Assembly: GCF_017569925.1 (NCBI RefSeq)
Contig: NZ_CP050854.1
Location: 3,534,001 to 3,598,000, forward strand
Source of the DNA: Brenneria izadpanahii
GTDB lineage: Bacteria > Pseudomonadota > Gammaproteobacteria > Enterobacterales > Enterobacteriaceae
Reading direction: 5' to 3'
Length of the DNA stretch: 64,000 nt
Position numbers and translations under genes: made by a program. The notes beneath the pieces are model-generated. The model searched no databases. It had not been told where the DNA came from and saw only the letters and a list, made by a program, of their open reading frames with translations. Below, in pieces: positions 27,404 through 35,945 of this stretch (position 1 is the first letter of the stretch; each line of letters opens with the position of its first letter).

Positions 27404-27451
27404 CGAATTCCTCTCCTGATAAAACGCGTTGACGGAGTAGTAAGTGATGGA

Positions 27452-28390
27452 TTACTGAGGCTGAGCCCACACCGCCTGCTTGATATCCAGCTTTTGCGGA
27501 ATGAGCTTTAAGTCTGTGAAGGTATCGGCGATACGCTGCTGGCCGGCTATCACCTCCGGCGAAATAAACTGCGCGTCATAGCCCTGCCGCTCGACGGCAA
27601 CCAGGGTAATATCCTCTGGCAACCCCAGCAGCGGCGCCACCTGCCGGGTGACCGCCTGCGGATCCTCGGTGGCTTTCTTGCCGATGAGACGTATCTCTTC
27701 GATCAGCGCGGTGATGACCTGCGGGTGTTTCGCCGCGAAATCGCGGGTAGCCAGATAAAACTGATAATTATCGACGATGCCGCGGCCGTCCCGCAGCACG
27801 CGGGCATGGATCTGTTTTTCCGCGGCGGCGCTGAAAGGATCCCAGATGACCCAGGCATCGACGCTGCCGTTTTCAAATGCCGCGCGGGCATCCGCCGGCG
27901 GTAAATACACCGGAGTAATATCGCCGTATTTCAACCCGGCTTCGTATAACGCCCGCACCAATAAATAGTGAACGTTAGACCCCTTATTTAACGCCACTTT
28001 CTTTCCTTTCAAATCCGCCACCGAGCGCAGCGCGGAGTTTTCGGGCACCAGAATCGCTTCCGCCGTTGGGGACGCCGGTTCATTGGCGACATAAACCAGA
28101 CTGGCTCCGGCGGCCTGGGCAAATACCGGCGGCGTTTCGCCGGTAAAGCCAAAATCGATGGAGCCGACATTTAATCCTTCAAGCAATTGCGGGCCGCCGG
28201 GGAACTCCGTCCACTTTACCGTGACCCCTTGCGGACGCAGTCGTTTTTCCAGCGCGCCGTCTCCCTTTAGCAACACCAGCGTAGTGGCGGATTTCTGATA
28301 GCCAATGCGTAAAACGTCTTCTGACCAGGCGGCGGCGGAAAACGCCATAGAAATAATGAAAAGAAGACCATAGCGGAGAAAGCCGAACAT
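27452..28390 (-). CDS. ssuA: Aliphatic sulfonate-binding protein
   Basis: 312 aa periplasmic receptor. Signal peptide MFGFLRYGLLFIISMAFSA with cleavage near AWS/E; mature start EDVLRIGYQKSATTLVLLKG. SsuA features: FPGGPQLLEGLNVGSIDFGF, PPVFAQAAGASLVYVANEP, and TPVYLPPADARAAFENGSVD. The frame begins at 28414, but the ATG at 28390 gives the clean signal peptide. First gene of ssuA-ssuC-ssuB-islA-islB, so its ligand is probably the lyase substrate or its precursor. Confidence 0.9.
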   Translation of the reverse strand: MFGFLRYGLLFIISMAFSAAAWSEDVLRIGYQKSATTLVLLKGDGALEKRLRPQGVTVKWTEFPGGPQLLEGLNVGSIDFGFTGETPPVFAQAAGASLVYVANEPASPTAEAILVPENSALRSVADLKGKKVALNKGSNVHYLLVRALYEAGLKYGDITPVYLPPADARAAFENGSVDAWVIWDPFSAAAEKQIHARVLRDGRGIVDNYQFYLATRDFAAKHPQVITALIEEIRLIGKKATEDPQAVTRQVAPLLGLPEDITLVAVERQGYDAQFISPEVIAGQQRIADTFTDLKLIPQKLDIKQAVWAQPQ

Positions 28391-28585
28391 AAATGCACCG
28401 TAAAATAGAAACAATAATATTGCATCCTAGCCCCTATCAACCGGCGGTATGAAACATCAGTTATTGATAAGGATATCGATTATTTATCTAATGGGTTATT
28501 TAAGAGGAAATATATTTTCACCCATCCATTAATATACGTTTTCTATTAACGCGTTTGATGACAACGTTTGACGTTGCTGTTAATT

Positions 28586-28733
28586 ACCCCCTCCCTATCT
28601 CCCCCTTGTCAGGGGGAGGAGCAACACATAAAAACGCTAGGTTTCTCCTTCTTCTGCGACGGGGAGCGACACATGAAAGCGCCGGTTTCTCCCTCCCCTG
28701 CGAAGGGGAGGGCCGGGGTGGGGTTAGATCCAA
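28586..28733. repeat. Intergenic palindromic repeat, copy 3
   Basis: Starts TACCCCCTCCCTATCTCCC, palindrome CCCCCTTGTCAGGGGG, a central GCAACACATAAAAACGC stretch, then CTCCCTCCCCTGCGAAGGGG and AGGGCCGGGGTGGGGTTAGA. Same design as the other copies. It lies in the roughly 600-nt divergent region between ssuA (28390) and the second ssuA-like gene (28986). The sequence on both sides of it is strongly A/T-rich and should hold the two promoters; no further gene is visible. Confidence 0.8.
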
Positions 28734-28985
28734 AAGGCGTGTTAGCGATTTCTATTAAATAGCCCAAATGTTAATATCAACGGTGATAAATGATTTAAAA
28801 TCCGCACCATTATTTTCCATTTATTTTACTCTATAATTAATATCGTATTTACTTTGCTTAAAATAGCATTAAGGCATATCCAATAGTGAAAAACCGGCAA
28901 TAAAAAGACAACTATCGTCTTTGACAGTTTTTATTTTTTTATCAAGCATACCCCTTTATTTTATCTATTTTATGGGATGCCTGTT

Positions 28986-29975
28986 ATGCCACTATTATAT
29001 TGGGCTAATCGCCGATTCATCGCCATGCCGCTGTTTTTATTTATTTTCCTATTCTCAATATTCACGCTTTCCCCGGTTCAGGCAGAATCGACGTTGCGCA
29101 TCGGTTACCAAAAGTCGTCTACGCTGCTCACCATCCTGAAATCGCAGGGGTTGCTGGAAAAAACGCTCAATGAACAAGGGGTACAGGTGAGCTGGCATGA
29201 GTTCTCCAGCGGATTGCCGCTACTGGAGGCGCTTAATTTGGGCAATGTGGATATTTCCGCCGACGTGGCGGATACCGTACCGGTGTTCGCACAGGCGGCG
29301 GGGGCAAAGCTGACCTATCTGGCGCTGGAAACCCCCTCCCCCGCGGCGCAGGCGATTCTGGTGCCGGAACATTCGCCGCTTAAAAGCCTGGCGGAGCTGA
29401 AAGGCAAACGCATTGCCGTCACCAAGGCGGCAGGCAGCCACTTCTTACTGATTGCCGCGCTCGCCAAGGCCAATCTCTCTTTTAAAGATATTACGCCGGC
29501 CTACCTGACGCCGGCCGACGGCCGCGCGGCGCTGGAGAACGGCAACGTCGACGCCTGGGTAACCTGGGAACCCTTCGTCTCCAGCGCCATCGTTCAGCAA
29601 AAAGCCAGAGTGCTGGCCGATGGCGAAGGGCTGGCGAGCTATCAGCGTTATTATCTTGCCTCAACGGACTACGCCCGCCAACATCCTGAAATTCTGAACA
29701 TTATTTTTCAACAATTGGAAAAAACCGGCCAGTGGGTGAAGGCGAATCCTGACCAGGCGGCGGCGTTGCTGGGGCCGCAGTGGGGCAATCTGGATAGCGA
29801 TACGGTCAAGCTGGCTAACGCCAACCGCACCTATCAGGTCAGGCCGGTCACGCAGCAAAGTTTAAGCGAGCAACAGCATATCGCCGACGCATTTTTCAAT
29901 GAAGGACTGCTGCCTAACCATATCAACGCGCTGGACGTCGCGATCTGGCATCCCACGACGGGGCAGAGCCAATGA
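28986..29975 (+). CDS. Second SsuA-like sulfonate-binding protein
   Basis: 329 aa periplasmic receptor, clearly homologous to the SsuA encoded divergently (LRIGYQKSSTLLTILKSQG, LPLLEALNLGNVDISADV, VPVFAQAAGAKLTYLALE, ITPAYLTPADGRAALENGNV). Signal segment MPLFLFIFLFSIFTLSPVQA. ATGs at 28977, 28986 and 29025 are possible; 28986 has GGGAT 8-12 nt upstream. It overlaps the SauS-like gene by 4 nt and has no dedicated permease or ATPase, so it probably docks onto SsuBC. Its partners suggest sulfoacetate as ligand, by inference. Confidence 0.85.
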   Translation: MPLLYWANRRFIAMPLFLFIFLFSIFTLSPVQAESTLRIGYQKSSTLLTILKSQGLLEKTLNEQGVQVSWHEFSSGLPLLEALNLGNVDISADVADTVPVFAQAAGAKLTYLALETPSPAAQAILVPEHSPLKSLAELKGKRIAVTKAAGSHFLLIAALAKANLSFKDITPAYLTPADGRAALENGNVDAWVTWEPFVSSAIVQQKARVLADGEGLASYQRYYLASTDYARQHPEILNIIFQQLEKTGQWVKANPDQAAALLGPQWGNLDSDTVKLANANRTYQVRPVTQQSLSEQQHIADAFFNEGLLPNHINALDVAIWHPTTGQSQ

Positions 29976-31396
29976 CGGCTGGCGGCGATCGCTGCCGGGC
30001 GACGCATCGTTCGGCGGTAAGCAGGTTGGTTGAACAGGCCCGCCATGCTCAGCAAAGTATTGAACATTACCCTCAGCAGCAAATCGATCGGGTGGTTGAC
30101 GCGGCGGCCTGGGCGATTATTCATCCTGAGAATAACCGGGCGTTGGCCATCCAGGCCGTCGCCGATACCGGTCTGGGCGACGTCGAAGATAAAGTGGCGA
30201 AGAATTACCGCAAAACCATCGGCCTGCTGCGCGATCTTCAGGGGAAACGCACCGTCGGGGTCATTAATGAAATTCCCGACCAAGGCATTATTGAAATCGC
30301 GCGGCCGGTGGGGGTGGTCGCGGCGGTCACGCCCTCCACCAACCCGGTCGCCACGGTGATCAATAACATTATCAATGCGCTAAAATGCCGCAACGCCATT
30401 ATTCTTGCGCCTTCCCCCGCCGCGGCAAAGGTGTGCGCCCGGATGCTGGAGTACATCCATCATGAGCTGGACTTCGTGCAGGCCCCGCGCGAGCTGGCGC
30501 AGATGCTGCCGATCCCGGCGAATCGCGAACAAACGGACGAGTTACTGCAACAGGCCGATCTGATCATCGCCACCGGTTCGCAAAAAAATATCGCTGCCGC
30601 GGCGCAAAGCGGCGCCCCGGCCTTCGGCGTCGGCGCCGGCAATGTCGCCAGCATCATCAGTGAAACCGCGGATATTGCGGCCGCCGCCGCCCGCATCGCC
30701 GCATCCAAAACCTTTGACAACGCCACTAGCTGTTCTTCTGAAAATAGCCTGATTATTCCCGTTTCCCGCTATCAGCAAACCATTGCGGCGTTGCAGGATC
30801 AGGGCGGCGTGTTATTAACGCCGGCGGAGAAACAGCATCTGCGGCAAGCGCTCTGGCGGGAGGGAAAGCTGGCCCGCCACAGTATCGCGCGCCCCGCCGG
30901 CCAGTTGGCGGAGATCGCCGGCTTGACGCGCCAGGCGTGTCATAAAGCGCGTTTTCTGCTGGTGGAAGAGCAAGGAATCGGTCCGCAATTCCCCTTTTCC
31001 GGCGAAAAGCTCTCACCGGTATTGACTCTGTACCAGGTGAAAGATTTCCGCCATGCCTGTGAGACGGTGCGGCGGATTTACCGCTGGCAAGGGGCCGGAC
31101 ATTCGGTCGGCCTGCATACCCGCGACAGCAACGAGGCCGTGCAGGCCGGGCTGTCGCTGCCCGCCAGCCGGATCATCGTCAATCAGGCGCACTGTTTCGC
31201 CGCCGGCGGCAATTTCAATAACGGTCTGCCCTTTACCCTGACGCTCGGCTGCGGCACCTGGGGGAAAAACCATTTCACGGACAATCTCAATTACCGTCAT
31301 TTTTTTAATCTGGTTAGAGTTTCGTCGCCGATACCCGAAAACGAACCTGCGTTGGAAGAGGTTCTGGGCGGCTATTTGCAGAGGCGCTACCCATGA
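29972..31396 (+). CDS. sauS: CoA-acylating aldehyde dehydrogenase, probable sulfoacetaldehyde dehydrogenase (SauS-like)
   Basis: 474 aa, acylating aldehyde dehydrogenase superfamily (AdhE N-domain, PduP, SauS). Nucleotide-site region RPVGVVAAVTPSTNPVATV near 111-129, PAFGVGAGNVAS near 216-227, catalytic Cys254 in NATSCSSENSLI, and the C-terminal GHSVGLHTRD. Expected reaction: sulfoacetyl-CoA plus NAD(P)H to or from sulfoacetaldehyde plus CoA. Coupled by overlapping ATGA to the binding-protein gene and to the ligase gene. Alternative: acetaldehyde dehydrogenase that removes the lyase product as acetyl-CoA. The family is sure, the substrate is inferred from context. Confidence 0.72.
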   Translation: MTAGGDRCRATHRSAVSRLVEQARHAQQSIEHYPQQQIDRVVDAAAWAIIHPENNRALAIQAVADTGLGDVEDKVAKNYRKTIGLLRDLQGKRTVGVINEIPDQGIIEIARPVGVVAAVTPSTNPVATVINNIINALKCRNAIILAPSPAAAKVCARMLEYIHHELDFVQAPRELAQMLPIPANREQTDELLQQADLIIATGSQKNIAAAAQSGAPAFGVGAGNVASIISETADIAAAAARIAASKTFDNATSCSSENSLIIPVSRYQQTIAALQDQGGVLLTPAEKQHLRQALWREGKLARHSIARPAGQLAEIAGLTRQACHKARFLLVEEQGIGPQFPFSGEKLSPVLTLYQVKDFRHACETVRRIYRWQGAGHSVGLHTRDSNEAVQAGLSLPASRIIVNQAHCFAAGGNFNNGLPFTLTLGCGTWGKNHFTDNLNYRHFFNLVRVSSPIPENEPALEEVLGGYLQRRYP

Positions 31397-32937
31397 GCGC
31401 GCTACCGGCAACGCTACAGGACATCTTGTTGCGGCATACCGCTGAACGCCCGGACGCGCCGTTTATTATCGCCGGCGATTCGCCTGACGTTCTGAATTTC
31501 GCCCAACTATTGCAAAGTACAACCGCCACCGCGGCATGGCTGCGCCGGCAAGGTTGCCAGCCGGGAGATAAAATCGCTTTTCTGTCGCAAGGCGGTTTTC
31601 ATACCGTCAAACTGGCGCTCTCTTTGATGCTGGCCGGCTATGTGGCGACGCCGCTCAACCTGCTGGCGACCGACGAGGCGCTGGAGCGAATTATTCCCCA
31701 CAGCGACGCGCGGATTATTTTCACCACGCGCCGACTTGCGCCCCGCTTGCAGGGCATACTGCAACGGCTTCCCGCACAGCAAAGACCGTTGATGATAACC
31801 CGCGATCGCTGGCCTGCCGACGAACAATTATTATCCGAACGCGCAGCCCCGCTCTATCGGCCGGCGCCGTCGCACCCCGCGTTACTGATGTACACCTCCG
31901 GCACCACCGGAAACCCGAAGGGCGTGCTGCTCAGCCATGCCAATCTGCTCGCCGCCGCGGGTGAAATCAGCCGCTGGCACCGGCTTGGCCCGCAGGATCG
32001 GTTGCTGAGCACGCTGCCGGTTTACCACATTAACGGCTGGGTTATCGGCGTGCTGGTTCCACTCTTTTCAGGCGGCAGCCTGGTCGCCATGCGGCGTTTC
32101 TCCGTCTCCGCCTGGTGGAAAATGGTTGAGGATCATCGTTGCACCTGGCTGAATCTGGTGCCCACCATGATCGCGTTTTTATTAAATGCCGATGACGGCG
32201 GTGCACGGCGCTATCCGCGGATAAGGTTTGCCCGTTCGGCCTCCGCACCGTTGCCTCAAACCCACCACGAACAGTTTGAACAGCGTTTCGGCATCCCGGT
32301 GATTGAAGGCATGGGAATGACGGAGGCCAGCTCGCTGGTTTTCTGTAATCCTCATGCGCAACGGGTATTCGGCAGCGTCGGGCTGCCCTGCGGCGTCGAG
32401 GCGGCGGTCATCGATAAGCAGGGAGAACGGCTGGCGGATAACCGCGTGGGGGAAATCATGCTGCGCGGCGCCGGCGTAATGAACGGCTACTACAAAGACG
32501 CCGTGCAGACGGCTTCCGCCATCGATCGGGACGGATGGTTGCGCACCGGCGATTTGGGCTATCGCAACGACGAGGGGTTCTATTTTATTACCGGCAGGTT
32601 GAAGGAGCTGATTATTAAAGGAGGCGAGAATATCGCGCCGCGGGAAATCGATGACGTGCTGGTCGGCTACCCGGCGATTATGGAGGCCGCCGCTTTCGCC
32701 ATTGCCGACGCCGACTACGGACAGGAAATCGCCGCCGCCATCGTCCTTAAGGCCGGTTGCCGGTTGGATGAAAACGCGCTGCGGGAATGGTGCCGGGAGA
32801 AACTGGGGAAATACAAAACGCCGCGCTATTTCTATGCGGTGACCAGCCTGCCGCGCGGCGCCTCAGGCAAAATTCAGCGTCTTAGGCTGGGTGAACTGCT
32901 AACGGTTAATCCGGCGGATACCCATGCCCGAACCTAG
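31393..32937 (+). CDS. sauT: AMP-forming acyl-CoA synthetase, probable sulfoacetate-CoA ligase (SauT-like)
   Basis: 514 aa adenylate-forming ligase. P-loop MYTSGTTGNPKG (166-177), VIEGMGMTEAS near 307, RTGDLGYRNDEGFYFITGR near 390, IIKGGENIAPREID, and the catalytic Lys motif RGASGKIQRL near the end. With the SauS-like enzyme it would activate sulfoacetate to sulfoacetyl-CoA and reduce it to sulfoacetaldehyde, the gene pair known from Cupriavidus necator. It overlaps sauS by 4 nt and converges with tauC across a 92-nt gap. Other short carboxylic acids cannot be excluded. Confidence 0.7.
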   Translation: MSALPATLQDILLRHTAERPDAPFIIAGDSPDVLNFAQLLQSTTATAAWLRRQGCQPGDKIAFLSQGGFHTVKLALSLMLAGYVATPLNLLATDEALERIIPHSDARIIFTTRRLAPRLQGILQRLPAQQRPLMITRDRWPADEQLLSERAAPLYRPAPSHPALLMYTSGTTGNPKGVLLSHANLLAAAGEISRWHRLGPQDRLLSTLPVYHINGWVIGVLVPLFSGGSLVAMRRFSVSAWWKMVEDHRCTWLNLVPTMIAFLLNADDGGARRYPRIRFARSASAPLPQTHHEQFEQRFGIPVIEGMGMTEASSLVFCNPHAQRVFGSVGLPCGVEAAVIDKQGERLADNRVGEIMLRGAGVMNGYYKDAVQTASAIDRDGWLRTGDLGYRNDEGFYFITGRLKELIIKGGENIAPREIDDVLVGYPAIMEAAAFAIADADYGQEIAAAIVLKAGCRLDENALREWCREKLGKYKTPRYFYAVTSLPRGASGKIQRLRLGELLTVNPADTHART

Positions 32938-33029
32938 CCAGCTAACGAGCGAGTGGCGGAAATGGGGTTGCGCCGATAGTTTTGAGTTTTTGCCAACCGC
33001 GCCATGAGCAAATCTCAACGCAATCACCG

Positions 33030-33863
33030 CTACGGCGTTTGACCATGCCAGGGAGCCAGTTTGCGTTGCAGGTAGCGCAGCCCGATTTCCATCACAAACG
33101 CGATGCAGGCAATCACCAGGATCCCCAGAATCACCACCTCCGTCACCAAAAACTGCGAGGCGGCCTGCACCATAAACCCTAACCCTTGCGTCGCCGCCAC
33201 CAGTTCCGCCGCCACCAGCGTTGACCAGCCAACCCCCAGCCCAATACGAACCCCGACCAGAATATCCGGCAGCGCGCCGGGGAAAATAACATAGCGGATA
33301 AGCTGTAACGGCGTCGCGCCCAACGTCTGGGCCGCCAGCAGTCTGGCCGGATCCGCACTGCGCACGCCATCGGCGGTCGCAATCACAATAGGAGCCAGAA
33401 TAGCCAGATAAATCAGCAATACCTTGGAAAACTCGCCGATGCCGAACCAGATAACGATCAGCGGAAGATAGGCCAACGGCGGGATCGGTCGATAGAACTC
33501 GATTATCGGATCAAATATGCCGCGGGCGATCCGGCTGCGCCCGATCGCGACGCCCAGGGGGATCGCCGTCAATAGCGCCGCCAGCAGCGCCAATCCGATA
33601 CGTTGCAGGCTGGCGGACAAATGGTGCCATAACGTGGCGTCCATATACCCTATGGTCGCCAACTGCCATAACCGCCGTAATACCGCGCCGGGCGAAGGAA
33701 GAAATAACGGCTCGATGAGGCTGAACCGGGTCAACAGCCACCATGCCAGCAACAGCGCGCTGATGCTGATGGCGCTGATGAAAATGAGCGGCAGCGGTTT
33801 TTTAACCGCTGGCCGTCTCTGGGGGCTATTTTGCTGTGTTGCTGGGTTATCGACGACGCTCAT
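33030..33863 (-). CDS. tauC: Taurine ABC transporter permease
   Basis: 277 aa inner-membrane permease matching E. coli TauC in the segments [36 protein letters not shown], and [20 protein letters not shown]. The EAA loop is [20 protein letters not shown]. It overlaps tauB by 4 nt. In E. coli tauD (taurine dioxygenase) follows directly; here the operon stops and the opposite-strand SauT-like gene ends 92 nt away. Confidence 0.93.
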   Translation of the reverse strand: MSVVDNPATQQNSPQRRPAVKKPLPLIFISAISISALLLAWWLLTRFSLIEPLFLPSPGAVLRRLWQLATIGYMDATLWHHLSASLQRIGLALLAALLTAIPLGVAIGRSRIARGIFDPIIEFYRPIPPLAYLPLIVIWFGIGEFSKVLLIYLAILAPIVIATADGVRSADPARLLAAQTLGATPLQLIRYVIFPGALPDILVGVRIGLGVGWSTLVAAELVAATQGLGFMVQAASQFLVTEVVILGILVIACIAFVMEIGLRYLQRKLAPWHGQTP

Positions 33864-34666
33864 GACGAACTATCCTCATCGTGATTTGAAAACTGTTCGC
33901 GTTCGGCAAACACGCGGGAGAGAACATGCTCGCGCGTTTCAATAAACACCGGATCGGATTTTATGGCCCGCGCGCTTTCCCCATCCGCATAGCGTAAGCT
34001 GAAGCCAAGTTTTAAATGCTCGATAATGCGTCCGGGATGCGGCGACATCACGATCAGATCGGTTGCGAGGAAGATGGCTTCTTCAATATCGTGGGTGATC
34101 AAAAAAACCGGCTTAGCCGCTTTTTGCCACACCGTAAGCAGCAGTTCCTGCATCTGTTCGCGCGTGAACGCATCCAGCGCGCCAAAAGGTTCATCCAACA
34201 GTAAAATTCGCGGATCGGCCGCCAGCGCTCTGGCGATCCCCACGCGCTGCCGTTGACCGCCGGAAAGCTGCCACACCGCCCGACGCTCATAGCCGCTCAG
34301 CCCAACCTGCGCCAGTAGCTTGCGGGCTTTCCGTTCGCGCTCCGCTTTCGGCGCGCCGGCCAGTTCCAGCCCGAAAGCCACATTGCCCAGCACGTCCTGC
34401 CACGGCAGCAGCACATCATGCTGAAAAACGACGCCGCGTTCCGGCCCCGGTCCGGCCACGGCCTCGCCATCAAGCGAGATTGCGCCCGCCTCAGGGTGAA
34501 TAAACCCGGCGATCAAATTGAGCAGCGTGGTTTTCCCGCTGCCCGACGGCCCCAGCGCCACCATCAGTTGTCTGGCTGATAGCGTAAGAGAGATATCTTC
34601 CAGCACCGGCCGTTCGCTATCGGGATAGCGCGCGCTAACCCGTTCCAGTTTCAATAATGTCATCAT
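33860..34666 (-). CDS. tauB: Taurine ABC transporter ATP-binding protein
   Basis: 268 aa ATPase, TauB type: [21 protein letters not shown] (Walker A), [56 protein letters not shown] and [20 protein letters not shown]. The C-terminus [20 protein letters not shown] matches E. coli TauB. Start at 34666 or one codon later (two ATGs in tandem). 53 nt after tauA. Confidence 0.93.
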   Translation of the reverse strand: MMTLLKLERVSARYPDSERPVLEDISLTLSARQLMVALGPSGSGKTTLLNLIAGFIHPEAGAISLDGEAVAGPGPERGVVFQHDVLLPWQDVLGNVAFGLELAGAPKAERERKARKLLAQVGLSGYERRAVWQLSGGQRQRVGIARALAADPRILLLDEPFGALDAFTREQMQELLLTVWQKAAKPVFLITHDIEEAIFLATDLIVMSPHPGRIIEHLKLGFSLRYADGESARAIKSDPVFIETREHVLSRVFAEREQFSNHDEDSSS

Positions 34667-34719
34667 GTATCCGCTGGCAAATTATCCCGCGCTCCGCTAA
34701 GAGCGCGAAAACTCACGCA

Positions 34720-35697
34720 TCATTCAGGAACATATTTGGCGGTAACATATGGCGAATAATCAGGCAAAACGGCGTCTATACGCCCCTGCTCCTTGAGAAA
34801 CGCCGCCGTATCGGAAATGGCCTTCACCGTTGGCGCGCCAAGCGATTCCCGCTGTTCATCGGCCAGAGGATAGGTATTCCCCTGCAGCAAGCCGGGGATA
34901 TCTTCCGCTTTGGCACCGGTGATCTTCACCAACTTATCGATGTTGCTTTTATCCGCCAGCCAGGCTTGCGGATCCTGGCGATAGCTGGCGTAGGCATCCT
35001 GGGTGACTTTGGCAAACGCTTTCGCCGCCTGCGGATGCTTCTCGGCAAAATCCTTGCGCACCAGCCAGACATCAAATGTCGGCGCGCCGAGCTTTGCCAA
35101 ATCCCCGGAGGAGATCAGAACGTCGCCGCTCGACTTCGCCACGCCGAGCGCCGGATCCCAGGTATAGGCGGCATCGATATCGCCGCGTTGCCAGGCGGCG
35201 CTGATGGCCGGTGGATTGAGATTCAGAATCCGCACCGTTTTCGCGTCAATATTCCAGTGCTTAAGCGCAGCCAACAGGCTGTAATGGCTGGTGGAAACAA
35301 ACGGAGTCGCGACTTTTTTGCCGACTAAATCTTCAGGCTTTTCAATACCGGCCCCATTGCGCACCACCAGCGCTTCGCTGGTTCCCAGTTTGGAGGCGAT
35401 CAGCAATGTTTCAACCGGCACTTTCTGACTCACCGCGGCGGCATAAGGGCTGGACCCCAGATAGGCGATCTGCACGTCGCCGGAGGCCACCGCGGCGATC
35501 ACTTCCGCCCCGGCATCAAATTTGCGCCAGTCTATTTTCAAACCGGTGGCGTTTTCATACGCGCCATCCGCCTGCGCCACCTGCGAAGGATCCGGAATAG
35601 TTTGGTACGCCACGGTAAAATCGGTGGCGTTCGCTATAAAACTCAGGCTGATTAACACGCTTGCGGCTAACGCCGGACGAAAAAACGAATATTTCAT
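34720..35697 (-). CDS. tauA: Taurine-binding periplasmic protein
   Basis: 325 aa. Signal peptide MKYSFFRPALAASVLISLS, cleavage after NA-T; the mature protein starts TDFTVAYQTIPDPSQVAQAD. Taurine-receptor features as in E. coli TauA: WRKFDAGAEVIAAVASGDVQ, STSHYSLLAALKHWNI, PPAISAAWQRGDIDAAYTWD, and DYSPYVTAKYVPE at the end. Leads tauA-tauB-tauC. The 248-nt region before it (35698-35945) is A/T-rich, holds its promoter and shows no gene. A Cbl/CysB site is expected from E. coli but I could not define one. Confidence 0.93.
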   Translation of the reverse strand: MKYSFFRPALAASVLISLSFIANATDFTVAYQTIPDPSQVAQADGAYENATGLKIDWRKFDAGAEVIAAVASGDVQIAYLGSSPYAAAVSQKVPVETLLIASKLGTSEALVVRNGAGIEKPEDLVGKKVATPFVSTSHYSLLAALKHWNIDAKTVRILNLNPPAISAAWQRGDIDAAYTWDPALGVAKSSGDVLISSGDLAKLGAPTFDVWLVRKDFAEKHPQAAKAFAKVTQDAYASYRQDPQAWLADKSNIDKLVKITGAKAEDIPGLLQGNTYPLADEQRESLGAPTVKAISDTAAFLKEQGRIDAVLPDYSPYVTAKYVPE

Positions 35698-35945
35698 CGC
35701 TATCCCCTATTAAATAGAAATATTGCTTCCCTTTCTTTATGTCAGCACAATATACGATGAAATCAATGAATATAAACACGTTGCCTATATAACTTATAAG
35801 ACTAATATTTTCTAAAAAATGGCTATAAAACGGCATGATGCAAAAAACGGAAAATTAATAGGCGATGGGGAAATTACGGATAAAAAATGGCGAATCCAAT
35901 TTTCCGGTATCCCGCTTAATACAGAGGTAAATAAACGAATTAGCG

